From positions 117,359 through 181,358 of the forward strand of contig NZ_JH725069.1 in NCBI RefSeq assembly GCF_000278215.1: 64,000 nucleotides of DNA. Reading direction: 5' to 3'. Below, in pieces: positions 48,901 to 59,205 of this stretch (the stretch's first letter is position 1; each line of letters starts with the position of its first letter). Both the position numbers and the translations under genes were made by a program. The notes beneath the pieces were generated by a model. That model was not told where the DNA came from. It saw only the letters and a program-made list of their open reading frames with translations, and did no database searches. The stretch is from Bartonella rattimassiliensis 15908 (GTDB lineage Bacteria > Pseudomonadota > Alphaproteobacteria > Rhizobiales > Rhizobiaceae).

Positions 48901-49303
48901 AATTGAACATGTGGCAGGTACACAATTGTTTTCAAAAGTGAATGCACGGGCTTTCGATACGGCTTTTGTGGGGTGGAATAGCGGTTCTACAGATCCTCAT
49001 ACTATGGCTTCACGTCTTGTTTATAATCCAGATAATAGGCTTGAGGCTAGAAATACAGCCTATCCTAGTTGGAGGCATGGGTATTTTGATGCCAAAATGA
49101 ATCAAAAGGTTGAAGAAGCCTTATTTCAAAAAGATCTGCAAAAACGGGCGCAAATGTATGCTGATTTACAACGCGAACTGATGCAAAAAGGACCTTATGC
49201 ATTTATCTATCAAAAATATGATGTTATAGCGATGACATCCAATATTAAGAAATGGGTTTGGAATAGTGCGCCGCGTATTTTTTATAGTAAAATTGAAAAA
49301 TAA
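48603..49303 (+). pseudogene. Inverted 3' fragment of the ABC binding protein
   Basis: A truncated copy of the last about 233 codons of the binding-protein gene at 45098-46723. It begins in frame with the integrase; an extra A after GCGGGA near 48892 shifts the frame. The rest (R-L-K-I-E-H-V-A-G-T-Q-L onward) is open in another frame to the normal stop at 49303. It has no signal peptide and so cannot be a working binding protein. Confidence 0.9.
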
Positions 49304-49434
49304 GGATGTCTTAAATGCTATCAAATAGATAAAAAGCATTATCATAACATATTCAGCGTATTGCATAGGGTTTAAAAATTTTACGATACGTCAAAGTTCA
49401 TGAATAACAAGGGGGTATCATGGATAATGAATGG
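48603..49434 (+). repeat. Right arm of the 830-bp inverted duplication
   Basis: Inverted copy of 44967-45797. The match starts at GGAAAAAGTACGCTTGG (48603) and ends at GATAATGAATGG (49434), covering 131 bases past the gene end. Differences by eye: one inserted A near 48892 and a few substitutions. Near-identity implies recent origin or ongoing gene conversion. Confidence 0.93.
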
Positions 49435-49559
49435 ATCTGTTGTAGAAAAAATGTACTTTTAAGACATTCTATTTTAAAGAGCTCTTTTATTTTCATTAAA
49501 GACGTGTTTATGTATATGTAGATATTAAGACTGAATGTTTCAACTTCCGTGAAGTGAAA

Positions 49560-50990
49560 ATGATCAATTTATTTGGTGAAAAAACAAATGCAACGAATGT
49601 TGCGGAATTTACTGTTTCCGAAATAGCAGGAGCTTTAAAGCGCGTTGTTGAAGAAAAGTTTGGTTATGTACGGGTACGTGGAGAAGTATCAGGTTACCGT
49701 GGTGCTCATGCTTCAGGACATGCTTATTTTGCTTTAAAAGATGATAAGGCGCGGTTAGAAGCTGTTATCTGGCGTGGAGTGATGGAAAAGCTTAAATTTC
49801 CTCCTGAAGAAGGGATGGAAGTAATTGCTGTTGGTAAACTTACGACTTATCCAGGATCATCGAGATATCAAATTGTCATTGAGGCTCTTGAACCAACAGG
49901 GGTTGGTGCTTTGATGACACTTCTTGAAAATCGTAAGAAACAGTTTATAGAAGAAGGTTTATTTGATGAAGAAAAGAAAAAATCTTTACCTTACATGCCT
50001 CAAATTATAGGCGTTGTAACATCACCAACGGGTGCTGTTATTCGTGATATTATTCATCGTATATCCGATCGTTTTCCGTTGCATGTTTTGGTTTGGCCGG
50101 TACGTGTTCAAGGCGAAACAAGTGGGAAAGAAGTCGCTACTGCTATTAAAGGTTTTAATGCTCTTGCTCCAGGAGGCCTTATTCCAAAACCTGATCTTAT
50201 TATTGTTGCACGCGGAGGAGGAAGTTTAGAAGATTTGTGGGGATTTAATGACGAGGCCGTTGTTCGTGCTGTTTATACCTCAGCCCTTCCTATCATTTCT
50301 GCTGTTGGGCATGAAACGGATTGGACCTTGATTGATTATGTTGCTGATTGGCGTGCACCAACCCCTACAGGAGCCGCAGAAAAAGCTGTTCCCGTCAAAC
50401 TTGATCTTGAAGTGTGCGTTGCGTCACTTGGGGCACGTTTGCGCAAGGGTCTTGCGCGTTCTTTTGATTTTCATCAACAAAAATTGCGTGCAGCTAGACG
50501 TGGTCTTCCCACTGTCGATCAACTTTTCGCCCTATCACGACGTGGTTTTGATGAAATTTCAAGTCGATTACAGCGTGCTCTCTGTGTGAGTTATGATAAA
50601 AAACGTTTTTCTTTTCATACTCTTCGTCTACGTCTTTCGCTACGTTTATTAAATAGTGAAAAAGCCCAACACAATACAAGAGAATATACAGCGCGTCTTA
50701 ATCGTGCTTTTGTACGTAGTGTGGAAAAACAACGTGCCCAAATGGAGGTAGCATTTAGGCTTTTAAAAAGCACTTCTTATCAGAATATTTTAGAGCGTGG
50801 TTTTGTTTTGGCTTTAGGGCAAAATAATAAGCCCATTAAACGCTTGGCCCAATTTCCTGGAACAGGGCAAATAAACTTACGCTTTTTTGATGGTGATATC
50901 AATGTTGCAACACAAGAGCCTGTTTCCACTAAACGTTTAAAACACAAACAAATAAAGTCACCAGATGATAACCAAGGAACTCTCTTTTAG
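49560..50990 (+). CDS. xseA: Exodeoxyribonuclease VII large subunit
   Basis: A 476-residue protein from ATG 49560; a GTG two codons earlier is also open. The N-terminal OB-fold ([20 protein letters not shown]) is followed by the catalytic region with [41 protein letters not shown] and [10 protein letters not shown]. The C-terminal part is helical. It forms the bulk of ExoVII, degrading single-stranded DNA. xseB is not next to it. The right arm of the inverted repeat ends 125 bases upstream, so its promoter region was altered by the duplication. Confidence 0.96.
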   Translation: MINLFGEKTNATNVAEFTVSEIAGALKRVVEEKFGYVRVRGEVSGYRGAHASGHAYFALKDDKARLEAVIWRGVMEKLKFPPEEGMEVIAVGKLTTYPGSSRYQIVIEALEPTGVGALMTLLENRKKQFIEEGLFDEEKKKSLPYMPQIIGVVTSPTGAVIRDIIHRISDRFPLHVLVWPVRVQGETSGKEVATAIKGFNALAPGGLIPKPDLIIVARGGGSLEDLWGFNDEAVVRAVYTSALPIISAVGHETDWTLIDYVADWRAPTPTGAAEKAVPVKLDLEVCVASLGARLRKGLARSFDFHQQKLRAARRGLPTVDQLFALSRRGFDEISSRLQRALCVSYDKKRFSFHTLRLRLSLRLLNSEKAQHNTREYTARLNRAFVRSVEKQRAQMEVAFRLLKSTSYQNILERGFVLALGQNNKPIKRLAQFPGTGQINLRFFDGDINVATQEPVSTKRLKHKQIKSPDDNQGTLF

Positions 50991-51594
50991 TACAGTTAAT
51001 TCTACGCTTGCAGAAGGTCTTCTCAAGGGAGTAGATGGGAAAGTTCGTTGTGCATGGGCAGGAACAGATCCGCTTTATTGTGCTTATCATGATAACGAAT
51101 GGGGAAAACCGGTTTTTGAGGATATCGGTTTGTTTGAAAAAATTTGTCTTGAAGGTTTCCAAGCAGGGCTTTCTTGGTTTACAATTTTAAAAAAACGCTC
51201 TTCTTTTCGCCTTGCATTTGATCACTTTGACTTCGAAAAAATTGCTCATTATGATGAGTTAAAAGTGCAAATGTTGATGCAAAACAAAGACATTGTTCGC
51301 CATCAAGGAAAAATTCGATCAGTACTTAATAATGCACTTAAAGCACAGGAAATTATAGTAGAATGGGGAAGCTTGTCCCATTATTTTTGGTCTTTTCAGC
51401 CACTACAATCAGAGCATTATGAAAAGATAGACTTTCAAACATTATCGGCTCATCCTATAATCCCTGCATCTCTTCGTCTTGCTCACGATTTGAAGAAACG
51501 TGGTTGGACATTTATTGGTCCCACGATTTGTTATGCTTTTATGCAATCTGTAGGGATTGTTAATGATCATCTTGAAGGATGTTTTTTCCGATAA
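50965..51594 (+). CDS. tag: DNA-3-methyladenine glycosylase I
   Basis: A 209-residue protein. C29-[11 protein letters not shown]42-D-N-E-W-G and C-L-E63-G-F-Q-A-G-L-S-W71 give the zinc ligands and catalytic Glu/Trp. Residues H202 and C206 (V-N-D-H-L-E-G-C) complete the zinc site. A roughly 20-residue N-terminal extension precedes the normal start. It excises 3-methyladenine in base-excision repair. The gene overlaps xseA by 26 bases, suggesting translational coupling with DNA metabolism. Confidence 0.96.
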   Translation: MITKELSFSTVNSTLAEGLLKGVDGKVRCAWAGTDPLYCAYHDNEWGKPVFEDIGLFEKICLEGFQAGLSWFTILKKRSSFRLAFDHFDFEKIAHYDELKVQMLMQNKDIVRHQGKIRSVLNNALKAQEIIVEWGSLSHYFWSFQPLQSEHYEKIDFQTLSAHPIIPASLRLAHDLKKRGWTFIGPTICYAFMQSVGIVNDHLEGCFFR

Positions 51595-52169
51595 ATTGGC
51601 AAAATTTCTTTCGTAAGGATAATGATCAACAGAATAATAATTGAATTATTTAATAAATCTACAGATTATGCAACTCCACTGTATAAGATCATTGAAGTAT
51701 ACAGACTATACACTCTTGATAATTTTCTACTATTGTTGACAATCAAAATGATAAAAATATAACTTTGAGAATGCAAAAACAGAGGTAAAAAAGGGTGATA
51801 TCTTAAATGTTATGTATTTGCAGTTGGATAATGGTGATGTCTATGCAAACAAACTATCGCAAGATTATTATTAATATGATCAAAGTATTTTTTATTTCCC
51901 ATTAAAATAGTGGGTTATAGAATCACTTTTAGATTGAAGAGTAGTCAATCTACAAGATATATTATACAAACATAGCTTAGAAAGTTCCAAATGAAAAACA
52001 ATATCTTGTCAAGAAAATTGTCCATACTTTTTCTTAGTTAAAAATTAAAGTTACATAATATTATTAAGGAATAACGCTGCGCCTTATTTTAGAAGTTTTT
52101 GATAGAATATATTTAAACATGTATGATAAAAAAGTGAGATTGATTTTTAAAAAGCTTTTGTAGACAGTA
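51595..52169. other. Spacer between tag and an integrase remnant
   Basis: AT-rich, stops in all frames; no gene, RNA or clear terminator seen. Confidence 0.5.
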
Positions 52170-52616
52170 TATTGATTTATAACGGTAATTTAGCGTTATT
52201 CAACTTGAATTAGAACTCTGAATACCGTAAGATTCTCTCATTTCAAATCTGTCTATATTGAAGCAATAAAAATCATATTCTGCCATGTCATAAGTGGAGC
52301 TGAAATGTAGAGGTAAAACACAACAAAAAAAGTTTAAAATTTTTCTTATAAACGCTCTCAAGTGCTAAGGGCTATCACAAAAACCAAAGAGTTAGTAAAG
52401 TGTATGAGGGTGCTGACTTGCTCTTTTATCAGCGCAAAGATAGAAGTAATCTACAAATTTTATCTTCTTCATCAAGAGCTTTATCGTTATACTATTCACA
52501 AACACTTTCGCGAAATGGATGTGATGAACTTGAAGACATGTCTTTTTAAAGCGAGTGCACAAATGAATACCCCAATGGCGTTCGTTTTACGTAAAGGACA
52601 TAAATTCAAAACATGA
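52170..52616 (+). pseudogene. Integrase leader plus decayed N-terminal coding remnant
   Basis: Starts with GATTTATAACGGTAATT and CGAATACC-like blocks, GATTCTCTCATTTCAAATC at 52231-52249, then a degraded ribosome site and start. Coding similarity continues through G-A-D-L-L, with A-K-D and C-T-I-H-K-H-F-R-E-M-D-V near 52500, corresponding to the T-I-H-G-R-R-R-E-M-G block of the 47-kb integrase. Frameshifted, no catalytic domain. Confidence 0.7.
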
Positions 52617-53770
52617 GACAACACGTAGACAAGTTTAATTAATTATAATATATATCACAAAACAGAGTTTCTATAATTCATATACATAGCTAACATTGCA
52701 ATGGTCTATGAATTATTAAGATGAGTAAAACCCCTACTCTATTTATGGTTAACGATTTATATTCAAAAGGGCTTAGAATTAAAAATCCTTCTCGATATGG
52801 AAAGAAACCATAGAGTAGAATGCTTATTGTATACAAAAATTAGATTTTATGAAAATATGTATACGAAAATGAATTTTGTTAATCTTTCACTTGAATGATG
52901 TGATCTGAATAGTATATCCTCTGTAAGGAGGTAACTAAATATTTTATATAGTTCACCTATTTATTTTTAAAAGCAAGTAATCTCTAAAGAGCAAAAGCAG
53001 ACTTTTAATCATTGAAGGTATTTGTGATTGCATTATTGCGTTTAGATGGAATGGTGTTGTGTAGCATGATTATGGGATCCAAATTCTCTCCAAAATAGAA
53101 TATTATTTTATTGTTCATTCACGTGTTTTTTAAGAAGCATTTCTTAATACTCTATTTTACGATGGTGTTTGTGAATGCTATAAAATCGATTGTTCACCAT
53201 CGTCTTGACTTTACAAAGATGTAAGTGTTCCTTTACTATTCATCAGTTCTCAATATTGCAAAAGTTCTTAGTATTTTAAATGACTCAGAAGAGGTATTTT
53301 TCTTTCCGTTAAGTCCATTGTAGCGATAATCAGTAATGAATATTTATTCATGTACTCCCCAATATATATAATATTTATGGAAACACACCGTTAGCAAAAT
53401 ACGTAGTCTTTTTTAAGTAAACTATCCTGAAATATTATTTCTATATATAACAATAATAAGTTCATTACAAAATCTTCAATGTACTAGAACCCTTACCCTG
53501 ATGCGAAATATCGAAACGTTATAAAAATTCCCCTACAAATTCTCAAAAATGAAAGGATACTACCGCATTTTAATAAAAGAAGCACTATTGAAATATTACG
53601 AATAAAATACGAGTATATTTCAAAAGCCAGTCCTGATAACACCAAAGGTAGTAAAATCGAAAAAAGTCAGAAAAAATAAAAAAACATTTCCCCTTTATGA
53701 TAAAGATGATAAAGACATCACTGTACCATGATGATATAATAAAAAACGAGACATTTGAAAGTATACTAAA
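52617..53770. other. Long spacer without a supported gene
   Basis: About 1.15 kb. I see no family-like frame, no tRNA, no repeats of the integrase family. Decayed sequence is the simplest reading. Confidence 0.5.
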
Positions 53771-54052
53771 ATGAACCGAAAGAAAAAATTATCAAATTCT
53801 TTTTATACATTTCTTGGAGGAACATTAAGCCGTATTAGCATACAATTGCTCCTCCTTTCATTCTTCATGGGCATCGTAATGAGTTTTTTTGGATGGACAC
53901 CCCGAAATTTCATACAGAAAATAATAGATTTTTTTCAATATTTATGGAAAACAGGGCTTATAATACTTACAAACTTCTTTCATATAGCTATGATGGGAGC
54001 AATTGTTGTTGTGCCTATTTTTCTTATCTTACGCATTTTTCATAAAAAATAG
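53771..54052 (+). CDS. DUF6460-type small membrane protein
   Basis: A 93-residue protein with two or three hydrophobic helices (about 22-42, 55-72, 74-90). F-L-G-G-T-L-S-R-I, S-F-F-M-G-I-V-M-S-F-F-G-W-T-P and G-A-I-V-V-V-P-I-F-L-I-L-R resemble small rhizobial inner-membrane proteins annotated as DUF6460. Function unknown. It converges on the TIGR02186 gene 22 bases away. The family call is by resemblance. Confidence 0.7.
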   Translation: MNRKKKLSNSFYTFLGGTLSRISIQLLLLSFFMGIVMSFFGWTPRNFIQKIIDFFQYLWKTGLIILTNFFHIAMMGAIVVVPIFLILRIFHKK

Positions 54053-54074
54053 AATCCTTCAGACCTTCTTTGCG

Positions 54075-54884
54075 TTAATCTTTTCGAAAGATCAAACGAC
54101 ATAAAAATCCTGTGATCACAGCAGTAATCACCGCAACAATACCATATAAGAAACGATATTGATGCGCCGCATTAAAAATTGTATAAGCGATGTGTGCTTT
54201 AACAATTTCAAGAGTTGTTGTTATACTATCAATAAATTGGCCATCACGAAAAAGATAAGCACGTACTTTATAATGTCCAACAGGAATATTTGCTGGCAAA
54301 CGAAAATGTGCTGTAAAAAGTGTGTCAGAACCAAAACGAACTCCACCGACTTCCTCATAATAAAAGTTTTTAGCTTTTTGCAACTTTATAAGTTCATCGC
54401 GAAAAACTTGTACTTTTTTCTGATCTTGTTCATTCGTTTGCAATGGCAAATAGAGTAATCCTAATCCCAACCGTTTATAATCTTCAATGCTCGTAATATC
54501 GTCAATTTCACGCGTTGTGACCATAGCATAAAAAAAAGGAACCTTTTTAAAAATAAGGGAATCTGTATTAACCCATACCCCAGCATTGCGTTTTTTTTCT
54601 CGCATTACCATTGTCCGGTCTTGTCCCTCCAAGCTTACCACAACATCATAACGGTTCTGGCGAGAATATAATGGATCAATATTTTCCAAAACACCAGCAA
54701 TATAAAGATCACAACCAGCAAAATTTGCATCCACAGTAATCGTATTCGTTGTTACGATAATTTGAATAGTTTCGTGATCAACTTGATCAATGAATGTAGC
54801 TGTCATCTCAACATGTGACCATGTCGAAAAAGAAACAAAACAAAAGCAACCTGCAATGATACATAAAGAAAATAACCTACCCAT
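54075..54884 (-). CDS. TIGR02186-type protein paired with a TSUP transporter
   Basis: A 269-residue protein with an N-terminal hydrophobic signal region and a C-terminal membrane helix (residues about 245-265, ending R-L-I-F-R-K-D). The soluble part is therefore periplasmic and anchored at its C-terminus. It matches the pattern of conserved rhizobial proteins called TIGR02186, almost always found beside a TauE/SafE permease. The permease stop is 2 bases upstream of its start, so the pair is an operon. It probably acts with the permease; its biochemical role is not known. Confidence 0.82.
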   Translation of the reverse strand: MGRLFSLCIIAGCFCFVSFSTWSHVEMTATFIDQVDHETIQIIVTTNTITVDANFAGCDLYIAGVLENIDPLYSRQNRYDVVVSLEGQDRTMVMREKKRNAGVWVNTDSLIFKKVPFFYAMVTTREIDDITSIEDYKRLGLGLLYLPLQTNEQDQKKVQVFRDELIKLQKAKNFYYEEVGGVRFGSDTLFTAHFRLPANIPVGHYKVRAYLFRDGQFIDSITTTLEIVKAHIAYTIFNAAHQYRFLYGIVAVITAVITGFLCRLIFRKD

Positions 54885-54886
54885 TT

Positions 54887-55807
54887 TTATCTCATCAGAA
54901 TATCCAGCGAGAAAAGATTATCGGGGCGTATAAACAATTGAAAAATAAGACGCATACATACAATTAACACTAAAAATGCAAGTGCCATACGCAATTGCTC
55001 AGCTTTTAATTTTCGTCCAGCCCGTGTTCCATATTGCGCACCAATACTTCCTCCAAGCATTAATAAAAAAGCCAAAACAATATCAACGGATTGATTAGTT
55101 ATACTTTGCAAAACCGTCGTGAAAGAAGATACAAATGTAATCTGAAAAAGTGAAGTCCCAATCACCACACTAGTTGGAACCCGCAGAAGATAAATCAATG
55201 CTGGTATCATAAAGAACCCGCCACCAATTCCCATAATAGAAGACAGCAACCCTACAATGAGACCAATTCCTAAAACTGGAATAATGCTGACATATATCAT
55301 AGATGTCCGAAAACGCATTTTAAATGGTAAACGATGAATCCAATTATGTCGACCAGCAAGACGCATATTGACTTTTCCTGCCTCCCGCTTGCGTATCATA
55401 TCATACCAACTTTCAACAATCATCAAGCTTCCTATACTTCCAAGAAGAATCACATAGAGAAGTGAAATCATTAAATCTAATTGACCTAACTTTTTCAAAA
55501 CAGAAAAAATCTGAATCCCAATCAAAGAACCAATCCCTCCCCCAACTGCCAAAAGAATACCAAGCTTGATATCAAGCGTACGCCTTCTAAAATGTGTAAT
55601 AGCCCCTGTTACAGATGACGCAATCATCTGGTTAGCACCTGTTCCAACAGCAATAGCAGGAGGAATATTATAGAAAATCAATAAAGGTGTGATAAGAAAA
55701 CCACCACCAATTCCAAAAAGACCGGAAAAAAAACCAGCAATGACTCCCATACCAATCAAGATCAGCATATTGAGTGACATTTCAGCAATTGGTAAATAAA
55801 TACTCAC
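54887..55807 (-). CDS. TSUP (TauE/SafE) family permease
   Basis: A 306-residue protein starting at GTG 55805-55807; the resulting M-S-I-Y-L-P-I-A-E-M matches homologues. Two repeats each carry the family motif: G-L-F-G-I-G-G-G-F-L-I-T-P-L-L and S-I-M-G-I-G-G-G-F-F-M-I-P-A-L, with about eight membrane helices. It moves sulfite, sulfonates or similar organic anions; the substrate is not evident. It is operonic with the TIGR02186 protein. Confidence 0.92.
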   Translation of the reverse strand: MSIYLPIAEMSLNMLILIGMGVIAGFFSGLFGIGGGFLITPLLIFYNIPPAIAVGTGANQMIASSVTGAITHFRRRTLDIKLGILLAVGGGIGSLIGIQIFSVLKKLGQLDLMISLLYVILLGSIGSLMIVESWYDMIRKREAGKVNMRLAGRHNWIHRLPFKMRFRTSMIYVSIIPVLGIGLIVGLLSSIMGIGGGFFMIPALIYLLRVPTSVVIGTSLFQITFVSSFTTVLQSITNQSVDIVLAFLLMLGGSIGAQYGTRAGRKLKAEQLRMALAFLVLIVCMRLIFQLFIRPDNLFSLDILMR

Positions 55808-56053
55808 TTATAGAACTTTCAAGATAGTTTGAAGTTTTTTAACAATTATAGATCTTTCTCCAATTATCCTCTTTTTCAATAATCTTTTTGCATGTTTAAA
55901 AGGATAATTCTAGTTGCTATATAGCTTTCGCATAATTACGAATGCATAATACATTTCACATCTATTAACCTCAACATCATAAAAACTAAAAAAAACGAGC
56001 TCCCTTTAAAAAGCTGTAAAGACATAGCGTTATCGCTATTATAAATGCAACGG

Positions 56054-56803
56054 TTAAACAACAAAGAACACTTTTTTTAGCCAATAAGATAGAAATGAGG
56101 CTCTCCCCCGAGACTGCACCTTTAAAGAAGAACAATCATTCTCAATGCAAGGATTAGATTCCGGCCCCCTCATTTCATTTTTTTCTATCCCAACACGCTC
56201 CACTGCTCCCTCAACCTTTTTTTTGCAAGAAGACTTCATAGCATCACTTGGCAAAGAGCTTTTATTTTCTTGTTTCAACGCATTTTCAACATTTGTTTGG
56301 AGTGGAATTATACCGTTTTGTCTCGAAAAACCTTGTACCTTTTGAAGTAATAAGCGTTCTTGATTTTCCTCACATTCCATATGAGCAAGTTTTTGTACAA
56401 CAGAATCAGGGCATTTTGAACGAAACATACGTCGTGTTACCGCTGCTTCTTCTAAGCTTTTTTTTTCGTTCTGCAAACTTTGAACAATTGCTTTAATCTG
56501 CTCTAAAGATTCAAAAAGCTTTTTTTCCCTTTGACAACGAATATAATGTTCAGCCAAAATAGCTCGACTAATATCATCTAAGTAAGATTTAAAATGCTCT
56601 TCTACAGAATCCTGCCGGTTCAAAGGACGGGTCGAATGTTTCATTTGCATTTGCGTATAAACAGTACGTAATTTTTGAGCAATGTCCGACATCGTTACTT
56701 CCATAGGCGTATCCATTTTCTCCTTCTGCTCAACAAAAAAAGAGAATTTATCGTTCCTAACCTGATTGGTTTCTTGGTCGATCGTATGACCTTTCGTATT
56801 CAC
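56054..56803 (-). CDS. Coiled-coil protein with C-terminal membrane helix, unknown
   Basis: A 249-residue frame from GTG 56801-56803, preceded by GAGGGG 9 bases upstream; later ATG starts (codons 30 to 39) are possible. The middle (about 80-160) is charged and helical with coiled-coil character (L-F-E-S-L-E-Q-I-K-A-I-V-Q-S-L-Q-N-E-K-K), followed by a polar low-complexity part. A short hydrophobic end (S-Y-W-L-K-K-V-F-F-V-V) could anchor it in a membrane. I recognise no family. It is isolated and may be genus-specific. Confidence 0.6.
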   Translation of the reverse strand: MNTKGHTIDQETNQVRNDKFSFFVEQKEKMDTPMEVTMSDIAQKLRTVYTQMQMKHSTRPLNRQDSVEEHFKSYLDDISRAILAEHYIRCQREKKLFESLEQIKAIVQSLQNEKKSLEEAAVTRRMFRSKCPDSVVQKLAHMECEENQERLLLQKVQGFSRQNGIIPLQTNVENALKQENKSSLPSDAMKSSCKKKVEGAVERVGIEKNEMRGPESNPCIENDCSSLKVQSRGRASFLSYWLKKVFFVV

Positions 56804-57282
56804 AAACGCCTACCCCTCATTAACTTTCTGAAAAGAATCGCACAAATGCACAGAAAATATGCTCTATTTTAGTAAATAGAGCTTTAAGAACTCTAATTTT
56901 TTCCCCTAATATTCATCTAAAATATTTGAACGAAAGATTTTTAATTTTTCTGACCTCAAGATTTGAAGAAAAAAGTAATCCCCCCTTTTTATTTTTTTCA
57001 CTTATTCATTGCATGAAGTGTCTATCGCACCATTATTAAGAAACTAAAAAAAGGATATTTTCGCAAGGAATATTGATTTTTTTAATTTTTATTCAATCAA
57101 ATAAAGCAATTATGGCAATGCAAAAGATATGAAGATTAAAAATGACGACAAGAAATTACAAGTAAACATAAAAAAAGCTTATATGAAAGAAAACACAAGT
57201 TATAAATAAGACTTCATTTTAAACAATTTGGTTTATTATGCATATTGCTATAAACTTGCGATCATAAACGAAGAGGATCATC
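56804..57282. other. Divergent spacer upstream of etfB
   Basis: No gene visible. Holds the etfB promoter region and the upstream end of the minus-strand gene. The etfB ribosome site AGAGGA is at 57271-57276. Confidence 0.45.
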
Positions 57283-58029
57283 ATGAAGATAATTGTCGCT
57301 GTCAAACGTGTTGTTGATTATAATATCAAGATACGCGTCAAACCCGATAGCACAGGCGTTGATCTGTCTCACGTAAAAATGTCTATGAATCCTTTTGATG
57401 AAATAGCCGTGGAGGAGGCAATTCGCCAAAAAGAATCCGGTAAAGTTTCAGAAGTTGTCCTTGTTTCAATTGGACCAGAAGCAACCCAAGAAACTCTACG
57501 AACAGGACTTGCGATGGGAGCTGATCGCGCACTTCTTATCACAACAGATCAAACACTTGAACCCTTAGCAATTGCTAAGGTTCTCAAAATCATTGTTGAT
57601 GACGAAAAACCCGATATGGTCTTTTTAGGAAAACAAGCGATTGATGATGATAGCAACCAAACAGGACAAATGCTCGCTGCTCTTCTTGGTTGGGGACAAG
57701 CAACTTTTGCCTCACATCTTAACATAGAAGATGGGCATGCTATAGTTACTCGTGAAATCGATCATGGTACACAAACCCTTTGTTTTGCTCTTCCCATGAT
57801 TATGACCACTGATCTAAGGCTCAATGAACCGCGTTACACCTCTCTCCCCAATATCATGAGAGCAAAGAGGAAAGTCATTGAACAAAAAGCTCTTGCTGAT
57901 CTCGGCATTGACACGAAAGCACGCTTAACAATTTTAAGCGTTGAAGAACCAAAACCCCGTCAATCCGGTATTAAAGTAGCGAATGTAGTAGAGCTTGTCA
58001 GCGCTCTAAAACAAAAAAACTGCATTTAA
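57283..58029 (+). CDS. etfB: Electron transfer flavoprotein beta subunit
   Basis: A 248-residue protein with the N-terminal V-A-V-K-R-V-V-D-Y and the internal M-N-P-F-D-E-I-A-V-E-E-A. M-G-A-D-R-A-L-L-I is followed by F-L-G-K-Q-A-I-D-D-D-S-N-Q-T-G-Q-M, the AMP-binding signature, and L-R-L-N-E-P-R-Y-T-S-L-P-N-I-M. It accepts electrons from acyl-CoA and other dehydrogenases. It forms a dimer with EtfA, 51 bases downstream. Confidence 0.97.
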   Translation: MKIIVAVKRVVDYNIKIRVKPDSTGVDLSHVKMSMNPFDEIAVEEAIRQKESGKVSEVVLVSIGPEATQETLRTGLAMGADRALLITTDQTLEPLAIAKVLKIIVDDEKPDMVFLGKQAIDDDSNQTGQMLAALLGWGQATFASHLNIEDGHAIVTREIDHGTQTLCFALPMIMTTDLRLNEPRYTSLPNIMRAKRKVIEQKALADLGIDTKARLTILSVEEPKPRQSGIKVANVVELVSALKQKNCI

Positions 58030-58080
58030 TATCCCCACCACAAGAGTAAAAACAACACGTATATAAAAAGGCAAAAACTT

Positions 58081-59001
58081 ATGGCAATTCTTTTATTGGC
58101 CGATCATAATACAAAAGAAACTGCAAAAACACTTACCGCTGCGCGCGCACTCAATAATGATATCGATATTTTGATTTGCGGAGAAAAAATTCAAACGATC
58201 GCGGAAGATGTCTCTAAACTTAATGGTGTGCGGCAAATTCTTATTGCCGAAGCAGATTACTTAACCCATCAACTCGCCGAACCTATAGCAGATACAATCA
58301 TTAAGTTAGCCAATGATTACGATGTAATCATGGCTGCATCCAACAGCACTGGGAAAAATGTAATGCCACGCGTAGCAGCTCTTCTTGATCTTATGCAAAT
58401 TTCAAATATTACGGCCATTCTTTCACCCGATACCTTCAAACGTCCAATTTATGCAGGCAATGCAATTGAAACTGTACGTACCAATGATCACAAAAAGATT
58501 ATAACAGTTCGAACAGCTTCTTTCACACCAACGTCTTCCCAAAATAATTCTGCTCCCATTAAAACAATCACACCAGCTCCCAATCCCAATCTTTCTTCTT
58601 TCGTAACAGCAGCAACGAACAAAAGTGATCGTCCTGACCTAACCTCGGCCCGCGTTATTATATCAGGTGGACGAGGTCTTGGTTCTCAAGAAAAATTTAT
58701 GGAACTTCTTCTTCCCCTTGCAAACAAATTAGATGCGGCTTTAGGAGCCAGCCGCGCAGCAGTAGATGCAGGCTATGCTCCCAATGATTGGCAAATTGGA
58801 CAAACAGGCAAAATCGTTGCTCCTGAACTCTATATAGCTGTTGGCATTTCCGGGGCAATCCAACATTTAGCCGGCATAATGGATGCACAAATTATTGTTG
58901 CCATTAATAAAGATGAAGAAGCGCCCATTATGCAAATTGCCGATTACACCCTTGTAGGTGATCTCCACCAAATTCTTCCAGCATTGGAGAAAGCTTTATA
59001 A
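58081..59001 (+). CDS. etfA: Electron transfer flavoprotein alpha subunit
   Basis: A 306-residue protein. The C-terminal FAD domain has [43 protein letters not shown] and I-N-K-D-E-E-A-P-I, all intact. It carries the FAD and hands electrons to the downstream quinone oxidoreductase. Its last about 25 codons are the source of the decayed duplicate at 59085-59160. Confidence 0.97.
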   Translation: MAILLLADHNTKETAKTLTAARALNNDIDILICGEKIQTIAEDVSKLNGVRQILIAEADYLTHQLAEPIADTIIKLANDYDVIMAASNSTGKNVMPRVAALLDLMQISNITAILSPDTFKRPIYAGNAIETVRTNDHKKIITVRTASFTPTSSQNNSAPIKTITPAPNPNLSSFVTAATNKSDRPDLTSARVIISGGRGLGSQEKFMELLLPLANKLDAALGASRAAVDAGYAPNDWQIGQTGKIVAPELYIAVGISGAIQHLAGIMDAQIIVAINKDEEAPIMQIADYTLVGDLHQILPALEKAL

Positions 59002-59046
59002 ACTATGAATTCACCTCTACATCATCAACGCGTAAATATGAAATTT
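58980..59046 (+). repeat. Direct repeat, copy 1, at the etfA/ETF-QO junction
   Basis: TTGGAGAA-x-x-x-TTTATAA-x-x-ATGA and the following 40 bases recur 159 bases downstream (59139-59205) with several differences. This copy spans the true end of etfA and a false ETF-QO start at 59005. The 159-base offset is a whole number of codons. Confidence 0.85.
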
Positions 59047-59160
59047 AACAAAGTCATTTTTAAAGAAAAAACAAGAGAACTTTTCGCCATGCAAATCGTT
59101 GCTTCATCTCTTGTGAGCAACCCACACCAAACTATTCCAATATTGGAGAAAAATTTATAA
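59005..59160 (+). pseudogene. Decayed chimera from tandem duplication of the etfA/ETF-QO junction
   Basis: A 51-codon frame. Its first codons (M-N-S-P-L-H-H-Q-R-V-N-M-K-F) match the ETF-QO start (M-K-A-P-L-H-D-Q-R-E-S-M-E-F). Its last codons (M-Q-I-V-A-S-S-L-V-S-N-P-H-Q-T-I-P-I-L-E-K-N-L) match the EtfA C-terminus ([23 protein letters not shown]). It is the reciprocal junction left by a tandem duplication. The frame is open and may be translated. Confidence 0.8.
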
Positions 59161-59205
59161 ATCATGAAAGCACCTCTGCATGACCAGCGTGAAAGTATGG
59201 AGTTT
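59139..59205 (+). repeat. Direct repeat, copy 2, at the etfA/ETF-QO junction
   Basis: Second copy of the 58980-59046 sequence; it spans the duplicate etfA end and the true ETF-QO start at 59164. Confidence 0.85.
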
